Shown: in pieces, positions 50,927-56,496 of the stretch
Layout: each line of letters opens with the position of its first letter
Numbering within the stretch: position 1 is the first letter of the stretch
NCBI RefSeq assembly: GCF_027257875.1
Contig: NZ_JAPVQY010000051.1
Location: 1-56,496 of the forward strand
Direction of reading: 5' to 3'
DNA from: Burkholderia sp. IMCC1007
GTDB lineage: Bacteria > Pseudomonadota > Gammaproteobacteria > Burkholderiales > Burkholderiaceae
Length of the DNA stretch: 56,496 nt
Translations under genes and position numbers: made by a program
The notes under the pieces: model-generated
The model's input: only the letters and a program-made list of their open reading frames with translations
Told to the model about the DNA's origin: nothing
Database searches by the model: none

Positions 50927-51847
50927 ATGAACGCCCCCACCTCCTCCGACACGCCCGATTCCGGCGACGCGCACATTGCGCGCAACCGGCTCGACGCGCA
51001 CCTGGACGCCGCGCCGCGCGCGTGGCCGCTGGATATCGTCGCCGCCACCGGCTCGACCAACGCCGACGTCGCGGCCCGCCTCAAGGCGCTGCCGCGCACC
51101 GCGAACGCCCTGCCCGCGCCGCTCGTGCGCGTCGCGTTCGAGCAGACGGCCGGCCGCGGCCGGCAAGGCCGTCCGTGGTTCGCGCAGCCCGGCAACGCGC
51201 TGCTGTGCTCGGTCGGCTGCATCGTGCCGCGCCCCGTCGACGCGCTCGGCGGCCTGAGCATCGCGATCGGCGTCGCGCTCGCGGAAGGCCTCGCGGCGCT
51301 GCCGCTCGACGCCCGCACGCGCATCGCGCTCAAATGGCCGAACGACCTGCTGCTGACGGCCACCGACGACGGCACGCCGCGCATCGTCGGCAAGCTCGCC
51401 GGGATCCTGATCGAAACGGTCTGGACCACCGCCGACGCGACCGCCGTCGTGATCGGCTTCGGCATCAACGTACGCGGCGCGGAAGCCGTCGCCGCGCAGG
51501 TCGACGCGCTTCGCGCGCGCGACGCGACGCTCGCGAGCGGGCTGCCGCCGGCCGCGCTGTCGGCGGCGTGCGCATCGGCGAACCTCACCGACACGCTCGC
51601 CGCCGCGCTGAACGCGCTGACACCCGCGCTCGCGCAGTTCGGAACCGACGGGCTCGCACCGTTCCTGCCGCGCTGGCACGCGCTGCACGCGTACGCAGGG
51701 CGCGAAGTCGTGCTGCTCGAACAGGGCGTCGAGCGCGTGCGCGGCATCGCGACGGGCATCGACGCGACCGGCCAGCTGCTGCTCGACACGCCGGACGGCA
51801 TGCAGGCGATCGCGGCCGGCGACGTGTCGCTGCGCGAAGCGCAATGA
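50927..51847 (+). CDS. birA: Biotin--[acetyl-CoA-carboxylase] ligase BirA
   Basis: A 306-residue protein. The catalytic motif appears as AFEQTAGRGRQGRPWFAQPGNALLCSVG, with KWPNDLLL and GKLAGILIETVW after it. No N-terminal winged helix is present, so it is a non-repressor biotin ligase (it joins biotin to AccB). The TACAAT hexamer (50914-50919) lies only 7 bp before the ATG, so the transcript may be nearly leaderless. It overlaps coaX by 4 bp. Confidence 0.94.
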   Translation: MNAPTSSDTPDSGDAHIARNRLDAHLDAAPRAWPLDIVAATGSTNADVAARLKALPRTANALPAPLVRVAFEQTAGRGRQGRPWFAQPGNALLCSVGCIVPRPVDALGGLSIAIGVALAEGLAALPLDARTRIALKWPNDLLLTATDDGTPRIVGKLAGILIETVWTTADATAVVIGFGINVRGAEAVAAQVDALRARDATLASGLPPAALSAACASANLTDTLAAALNALTPALAQFGTDGLAPFLPRWHALHAYAGREVVLLEQGVERVRGIATGIDATGQLLLDTPDGMQAIAAGDVSLREAQ

Positions 51848-52632
51848 GCGAGCCGCATCTGCTGATCGACGCCGGCAACAGCCGGATCAAGTGGGCGCTC
51901 GCCGACGCGCAGCACACGCTCGTCGACACGGGCGCGTTCGGCCATACGCGCGACGGCGGCGCCGATCCGGACTGGTCGGCGCTGCCGCGTCCGCATGGCG
52001 CGTGGATCTCGAACGTCGCGGGCGCCGACGTGGCCGCGCGGCTGGACGCGCTGCTCGACGCACGCTGGCCGGGCCTGCCGCGCACGACGATCCGCTCGCG
52101 CCCCGTGCAGTGCGGCGTGACGAACGGCTACACGGCGCCCGAACAGCTCGGCAGCGACCGCTGGGCCGGCCTGATCGGCGCGCGCGCGGCGTTCCCGGAC
52201 GAACATCTGCTGATCGCGACGTTCGGCACCGCGACGACGCTCGAGGCGCTGCGTGCTGACGGCCGCTTCACCGGCGGGCTGATCGCACCGGGCTGGGCAC
52301 TGATGATGCGCGCGCTCGGCACGCACACCGCGCAGTTGCCGACGCTGACCACCGACATCGCGAGCGGGCTGCTCGCGGGCGCGCAGGCCGAGCCGTTCCA
52401 GGTCGATACGCCGCGCTCGCTGTCGGCCGGCTGCCTGTATGCGCAGGCGGGGCTGATCGAACGCGCGTGGCGCGACCTCGCCGATGCATGGCAGGCGCCG
52501 GTGCGGCTCGTGCTGGCCGGCGGCGCGGCCGACGACGTCGCGCGTGCGCTGACGCTGCCGCACACGCGGCACGACGCGCTGATCCTGTCGGGGCTCGCGC
52601 TGATTGCCGCGGAAACGGCGGCGCAGGACTGA
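51844..52632 (+). CDS. coaX: Type III pantothenate kinase CoaX
   Basis: A 262-residue kinase. ASKHA-fold motifs: LLIDAGNSRIKWALAD, GSDRWAGLIGARAAFP, IATFGTATTLEAL and LVLAGGAADDV. It phosphorylates pantothenate, the first step of CoA synthesis. The start overlaps birA's stop by ATGA; birA-coaX is a common Burkholderiales pair. No terminator was found directly behind it. Confidence 0.95.
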   Translation: MSEPHLLIDAGNSRIKWALADAQHTLVDTGAFGHTRDGGADPDWSALPRPHGAWISNVAGADVAARLDALLDARWPGLPRTTIRSRPVQCGVTNGYTAPEQLGSDRWAGLIGARAAFPDEHLLIATFGTATTLEALRADGRFTGGLIAPGWALMMRALGTHTAQLPTLTTDIASGLLAGAQAEPFQVDTPRSLSAGCLYAQAGLIERAWRDLADAWQAPVRLVLAGGAADDVARALTLPHTRHDALILSGLALIAAETAAQD

Positions 52633-52799
52633 CGGAAAGCGGCCGGCATCGTGCCGGCCGCATGGCCGGACGCCCGTGCCGCGGGTTTCGCCAAGATGAC
52701 GGCGCGCGCGCACGCATCGCGGCCCGCCCCTGTGCAGGCGGCTACAGACGGCGGCACACGCACGCGCGGCCGAGCGCCGCGAATGATCCATCGGCCGCA

Positions 52800-52826
52800 A
52801 ATGAAAAGCCGGCCAAACGGCCGGCT
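52800..52826 (-). terminator. Rho-independent terminator, minus strand
   Basis: AGCCGGCC, AAAC, GGCCGGCT (52807-52826) with TTTT following on the minus strand. It would stop minus-strand transcripts of the adenylyltransferase gene after they cross the small plus-strand gene; on the plus strand there is no T-run. Confidence 0.7.
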
Positions 52827-52876
52827 CGAGGGGACGGAATGGTCGAACGACCGACCAACGACGAGGAATTTCGACG

Positions 52877-53119
52877 ATGCTGCGCTGGCTGATCGCTGTT
52901 CTCTTTCTCGCGAACCTGCTCGCGTTCGCGCTGGCGCACGGCATGCTCGGGCCGCTGCCGGCAGCCGGCCCGCGCGAACCCGGCGTGCTGTCCCGGCAGG
53001 TACAGCCCGATGCGCTGCGTGCAACGCCGCTCGCGCAGGCGAGCGATCAACCCGTGATCGGCGGCCCGCTCGCCGCGCCGGCCCTCACGGGCAAGCCGCT
53101 CGCGGCCTCCGCGCCCTGA
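52877..53119 (+). CDS. Small membrane-anchored protein (SPOR-like N-terminus)
   Basis: An 80-residue protein. An N-terminal transmembrane helix (LRWLIAVLFLANLLAFALAHG) is followed by a Pro/Ala-rich tail. The start resembles the N-terminus of longer Burkholderia proteins that carry a SPOR-type domain, but no such domain is present, so it may be a truncated form or a separate small family. Ribosome binding site GAGGAA lies before 52877. Confidence 0.6.
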   Translation: MLRWLIAVLFLANLLAFALAHGMLGPLPAAGPREPGVLSRQVQPDALRATPLAQASDQPVIGGPLAAPALTGKPLAASAP

Positions 53120-53134
53120 CGGCGCGCCCCCGCG

Positions 53135-53620
53135 TCAGGACTGCTGCGCGCGCACCTTCTTCAGCAGCGCCGTGGTCGAGCGGTCGTGCTCGAACGGAAT
53201 CGCGAGCGCCCGCCCGCCCCAGCCGCGCACCAGCGCCGATTCCGGCAGCGCGTCCATGTCGTAGTCGCCGCCCTTCACGAGAATGTCCGGACGAACCGCG
53301 TCGATCAGCGACACGGGCGTCTTCTCCTCGAACTTCACGACCCAGTCGACGCTTTCCAGCGCGGCGAGCAGCGCCATTCGGTCTTCCTCGCGGTTGATCG
53401 GACGGTCGTCGCCCTTGCCGAGCATGCGCACCGACGCATCGCTGTTCACGCCGACGATCAGGCATGCGCCGAGCGCCCGGGCATCGGCGAGATACGTGAC
53501 GTGACCACGGTGCAGGATGTCGAACACGCCGTTCGTGAACACGACGGGCGAAGTCAGCGACGCGCGTAGCGCAACGAGGGCGTCGCGGGTGATCAGCTTG
53601 CGTTCGAAGGTAGCGGGCAT
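53135..53620 (-). CDS. rfaE2: D-glycero-beta-D-manno-heptose 1-phosphate adenylyltransferase (RfaE2/HldE C-domain)
   Basis: A 161-residue nucleotidyltransferase. Motifs: VVFTNGVFDILHRGHVTYLADARALG (the nucleotidyltransferase HRGH), GVNSDASVRMLGKGDDRPIN and ILVKGGDYDMDALPES. It makes ADP-heptose for the LPS inner core. In many bacteria it is fused to a kinase domain (HldE); here it is separate, as in Burkholderia, with the kinase gene elsewhere. The ATG at 53620 gives the family's usual N-terminus. Confidence 0.92.
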   Translation of the reverse strand: MPATFERKLITRDALVALRASLTSPVVFTNGVFDILHRGHVTYLADARALGACLIVGVNSDASVRMLGKGDDRPINREEDRMALLAALESVDWVVKFEEKTPVSLIDAVRPDILVKGGDYDMDALPESALVRGWGGRALAIPFEHDRSTTALLKKVRAQQS

Positions 53621-53675
53621 GACGGAGGTCGGCTGGAGTAAGCGATGCGCGCCGTGACGAAACACGGCGGCGCCA

Positions 53676-53708
53676 GATGAAAAGCCCGCCGGACGGCCGG
53701 GCGGGCTT
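53676..53708 (-). terminator. Rho-independent terminator after the ferritin-like gene
   Basis: AAGCCCGCC / GGCGGGCTT (53682-53690 and 53700-53708) with TTTTCATC following on the minus strand. It separates the ferritin-like gene from the adenylyltransferase gene. Confidence 0.75.
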
Positions 53709-53775
53709 CATGCATGGATGCGGCGTGGCGATCGCGACCGGCGCGACTTCACGCCGGGTGCGATGCCTGTCGGCG

Positions 53776-54654
53776 TCAGGCCGGTTGCGCGGTCGACGAC
53801 GGGCCGCTTTCGGCCTGCAGGCGGCCGGTGACTTCCTTGCGGTAGCGGTTCAGTTCCTGCGCGGTCGCGAACGTGCGCTCGAACAGGATCGACAGGTTGT
53901 GCAGGATCCGTTCGACGACCTTCTTTTCCCACTCGCCGTCGAAGCGGATCTGCTCGTCGAGCCAGCGCTCGAGCCATTCCGGATCCGGCAGGCGCGACTG
54001 CACGGTGTCGCGCGGGAACAGCGCCTGGTTCACGTGCAGGTTGGTCGGGTGCAGCGGCTTCTCGGTACGGCGCGCCGATGCCATCAGCACGCCGATCTTC
54101 GCGAATGCGGCGCGTGCGACGTCGCCGCAGTTGTTCAGCGCCTTCTTCATGTAGCGCAGGTACGCGCCGCCGTGACGTGCTTCGTCGCGCGAGATCGTTT
54201 CGTAGATCTGCTTGATGACGGGCTCGGTGTGCCAGTCGGCCGCGCAGCGATACCAGTGGTTCAGGCGGATTTCGCCGCAGAAGTGCAGCATCAGCGTCTC
54301 GAGCGGGGGCGCCGGATCGAACTGGAAGCGCACCGCGTGCAACTCTTCCTCGGTCGGCACCATTTCCGGACGGAAGCGGCGCAGGTACTCCATCAGTACG
54401 AGCGAGTGCTTCTGCTCTTCGAAGAACCACACGCTCATGAACGCGGAAAAGTCGCTGTCATGCTGGTTATCGCGCAGGAACATCTCCGTCGCGGGCAGCG
54501 CCGACCATTCGGTGATCGCGTTCATCTTGATCGTCTTCGCCTGCTCGTCGGTGAGCAGTGAAGCGTCGAACTTGTCCCACGGAATGTCCTTCTCCATGTC
54601 CCAGCGGACAGCTTCGAGCGACCTGTAAAGTTCCGGATAAAGCATGGTGTTCAT
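53776..54654 (-). CDS. Ferritin-like di-iron protein
   Basis: A 292-residue protein starting MNTMLYPELYRSLEAVRWDM. Two helices carry likely di-iron ligands: Glu in FFEEQKHSLVLMEYL and Glu/His in ISRDEARHGGAYLRYMKKAL. The pattern is that of ferritin-like/acyl-ACP-desaturase-like oxidases; the substrate is unknown. The ATG at 54654 follows GGGTGGGA. In the surroundings the next gene is a patatin, which gives no functional hint. Confidence 0.75.
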   Translation of the reverse strand: MNTMLYPELYRSLEAVRWDMEKDIPWDKFDASLLTDEQAKTIKMNAITEWSALPATEMFLRDNQHDSDFSAFMSVWFFEEQKHSLVLMEYLRRFRPEMVPTEEELHAVRFQFDPAPPLETLMLHFCGEIRLNHWYRCAADWHTEPVIKQIYETISRDEARHGGAYLRYMKKALNNCGDVARAAFAKIGVLMASARRTEKPLHPTNLHVNQALFPRDTVQSRLPDPEWLERWLDEQIRFDGEWEKKVVERILHNLSILFERTFATAQELNRYRKEVTGRLQAESGPSSTAQPA

Positions 54655-55140
54655 GATGGTCCCACCCCTGTTCTGCGCAATGCGACTTCTCTCAACGTGA
54701 CTGTTGCCGCGCAAGCGCGCCATGCGCGCTTTTTGCAGCCAAGACTCTAATTTTACGCGTGAATTCGCCCGCCGGACGCGGATTCCGCGTCGGCAGCCGG
54801 GCGGCCGCGCTGCCGCCTCGCGACGTGCCGCAGCCCGCTCCACTCGAACGGAACCGGCTGCGCACGCCTGATGTGGGGGCCGGCGCAAGCCGGCTCATTG
54901 GCGAGCCCGTCCCCTGCGCCACGCGGTTCCCGGACGGGTTCCCGTGCGGCCGCCGGACCGGCGGGCTGCTCGATATGGTATATACGGCGGCGGCCATAAT
55001 AGCACGCGCGCATGACCGTTCCGAGACGCCGGCCCCGATCGCATGCCGCCAACCGTGGTGCGGCGATCTGTCGCGGGCGAGCGTCGCTAAAATGCAACCG
55101 TTTTGTAAGCATAGCGTCCTATGCGTGCATTCGACGCGCG
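54655..55140. other. Gene-free interval between the ferritin-like and patatin genes
   Basis: 486 bp with no gene. An AT-rich cluster lies at 54975-55000 (GGTATATACGG, CCATAATAGC), a plausible promoter region for the minus-strand ferritin-like gene (TATTAT on that strand). TAAAAT at 55088-55093 on the plus strand looks like a -10 without a gene behind it. The end region (55087-55120) is AT-richer. Confidence 0.4.
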
Positions 55141-56367
55141 TCAGACCCGCATTTCGCCGGCCGCGCGACCGTTTTCCGACGGCATGCCGGCTGCCGCCGC
55201 GCTGCCGCCGTCGGCATGCGCGATCCAGCCGGCCAGCGTGTCGCGCTGCGCACGCCCGTCGCGGTAGCCGAGCTCGATCAGCTCGCGCGTGAACGCCTCC
55301 TCGAACAGCAGATAGCTCGCGAACGACGCACCGGCCGGCTGGCTGCCGCCGATCGCGCCGAGCAGCCCGCGCATCGTCGCCGGCATCTGCTTCAGGTGTT
55401 TCGCGGCAATCAGCTCGATGCGCTCGGACGGCGCGATCGCGAGCACGTCGACGTGCCGCCAGCCGCTGTCCACCTCGACCTGGTGCGGCAGGTGCTCGAT
55501 CATCCGGTTGATGTGCTCGATCCGCTCGATGTCCGCGCCGATCGAATCGAGAAACACGCTGGCGAGCACCTGCTGGCCGATCTGCGCGGGCGTCGGATAG
55601 CCGCGCACCAGCCCCGAGCCGTTCGCGGCGGGAATTTCGGGACGCGGATCGGCCGCGCCGATCACGACGATCCGGTCCGCGCCGAAGTGGATCGCCGGCG
55701 ACAGCGGCGCGATCTGCCGGATCGACCCGTCGCCGAAGTACTCGATCTGTCCGTCGAGCACGAGCGGCACGGCCGGGAATACGAACGGAATGGCCGACGA
55801 CGCGAGCAGGTGCGACGCCGACAGGTCGACGAGTCGCGCGGTGCGCTGTGCGCGCCGCCATGCCTGGATCGGCTCCGCGGCCTGGTAGAACGTCAGGTGC
55901 CGCCCGCTCGAATAGCTGAGGGCGGTAACCGCGAGCGCATGCAAGAGGCGGCCCTCGAGCATCTGCTCGATCCGGTGAAAGCTCAGCTCGCGCTGCAGCA
56001 GGTGCGCGAGCGGTGCATTGTCGAGCAACCCGCGCGGCGAGCGGCGCGCCGCCCAGCCGAAGGTCATCGCCGCCAGCCAGCGCGCGCCCGCCATCGCGAT
56101 GCCGAGCCAGTCGGTGCGATACACGTAGTCGGCGCGCAGCGGCTCCCAGAATTCGAGCAGGCGGCGCACGCCGTGCGAAAAATCGTCCGCGTGGCTCGCG
56201 ATCGACGTCGCGTTGATCGCACCGGCCGACGAGCCGCACACGACCGCGAACGGCAGCGTATGCCGGTTCGGATCGGCCTCGCGCGCGATCTCGGCCAGCG
56301 CCTTCAGCACGCCGACCTGGTAGGCGGCGCGGGCGCCACCTCCCATCAGAACGAGCGCGAGCCGCAT
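55141..56367 (-). CDS. Patatin-like phospholipase
   Basis: A 408-residue protein. Oxyanion hole GGGARAAYQVG at the N-terminus, nucleophile GSSAG (VVCGSSAGAINAT) and the catalytic Asp in YFGDGSIRQ. It lacks a signal peptide and is expected to hydrolyse lipids in the cytosol. The last 35 residues are Ala/Gly-rich. Start MRLALVLMGGGA; only 24 bp separate it from the stop of the preceding gene, so both may be co-transcribed. Confidence 0.9.
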   Translation of the reverse strand: MRLALVLMGGGARAAYQVGVLKALAEIAREADPNRHTLPFAVVCGSSAGAINATSIASHADDFSHGVRRLLEFWEPLRADYVYRTDWLGIAMAGARWLAAMTFGWAARRSPRGLLDNAPLAHLLQRELSFHRIEQMLEGRLLHALAVTALSYSSGRHLTFYQAAEPIQAWRRAQRTARLVDLSASHLLASSAIPFVFPAVPLVLDGQIEYFGDGSIRQIAPLSPAIHFGADRIVVIGAADPRPEIPAANGSGLVRGYPTPAQIGQQVLASVFLDSIGADIERIEHINRMIEHLPHQVEVDSGWRHVDVLAIAPSERIELIAAKHLKQMPATMRGLLGAIGGSQPAGASFASYLLFEEAFTRELIELGYRDGRAQRDTLAGWIAHADGGSAAAAGMPSENGRAAGEMRV

Positions 56368-56391
56368 GATCGACCTGCTACCGGATTCGCG

Positions 56392-56496
56392 TCACGTCGA
56401 GCGTTTCGGCGGGCGGGTTGCGGGCGACGAAGCGGCCGCCGCGCGTGCCGCGGCCGAGCCGAGCGGCTTCGCGCGCTTCGCCGCGGGCTTGCGCGG
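56392..56496 (-). CDS. C-terminal end of an unidentified gene (cut by window edge)
   Basis: Thirty-four codons and TGA. The residues PRKPAAKRAKPLGSAAARA and ATRPPKRST form a basic, Ala/Pro-rich tail, typical of a disordered C-terminus. The family cannot be identified from this fragment. It is on the same strand as the patatin gene and 24 bp upstream of it. Confidence 0.5.
   Translation of the reverse strand, partial: PRKPAAKRAKPLGSAAARAAAASSPATRPPKRST

Noticed and set aside
55088..55140. A plus-strand promoter TAAAAT and a short ORF (MRAFDARQTRISP)
   Set aside because: The ORF runs antisense into the patatin gene with no ribosome binding site; at most it could be an antisense transcript.

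Overview
The window is high-GC chromosomal DNA of a Burkholderia-type betaproteobacterium, most likely the B. cepacia complex. The basis is codon use, the housekeeping gene set (glnK-amtB, ubiK, comM, dctABD, lipBA, mla genes, birA-coaX) and the Burkholderia-like intergenic repeats. The species is inferred; no rRNA or tRNA was found to anchor it. No prophage, CRISPR array or complete type VI secretion system (T6SS) core is present, but three lower-GC islands carry T6SS cargo genes.

Layout. 1-3.3 kb: amtB (cut by the window edge) and glnK with a sigma-54 promoter, ubiK, and comM with an unusual internal insertion. 3.2-4.7 kb: an inverted pair of DnaA boxes, a lipoprotein and a TlpA-like thioredoxin. 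4.7-9.9 kb: a C4-dicarboxylate module (dctD, dctB, dctA) with a sigma-54 promoter, two tandem upstream dyads and a structured leader. 10.2-13.6 kb: T6SS island 1, a shortened vgrG followed by two mosaic membrane-protein paralogues separated by a dead copy of the vgrG tail. 13.8-15.9 kb: acetate permease actP plus a DUF485 gene, preceded by a hairpin leader nearly identical to that of dctA. 16-23 kb: a beta-oxidation-like operon (FadB-type protein, two acyl-CoA dehydrogenases, CoA transferase) with a divergent LysR regulator. 23-28.5 kb: gamma-glutamyltransferase, a LysE-type exporter and tauABC. 28.9-31.1 kb: T6SS island 2 (PAAR, glycine-zipper effector candidate, immunity candidate). 31.2-37.1 kb: lipA, lipB, a DUF2917 gene, a LysR gene, DUF493, D-amino-acid aminotransferase and a D,D-carboxypeptidase. 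37.6-43.7 kb: hydrolase, ferredoxin, VanZ protein and an Mla-like lipid transport operon. 44-47.2 kb: nucleotidase and Sel1 protein behind an 82-bp tandem repeat. 47.4-50.6 kb: T6SS island 3, an IS5-type element inserted exactly at the stop codon of the last gene of a small-ORF/PAAR/Asp-zincin/OmpA-like cassette. 50.9-56.5 kb: birA, coaX, a small membrane protein, a heptose-phosphate adenylyltransferase, a ferritin-like protein, a patatin and a cut gene.

How it works together. Nitrogen sensing (GlnK-AmtB) and dicarboxylate uptake (DctABD) share sigma-54 logic. DctA and ActP, two carboxylate importers, share a leader hairpin ending in the same Shine-Dalgarno block, suggesting common post-transcriptional control. 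The three T6SS islands look like independently gained effector cassettes that borrow a secretion machine encoded elsewhere. The strongest candidates for undescribed biology are the shared leader RNA, the Asp-zincin/OmpA-like pair, the glycine-zipper effector cassette and the mosaic duplicated membrane proteins behind the atypical VgrG.
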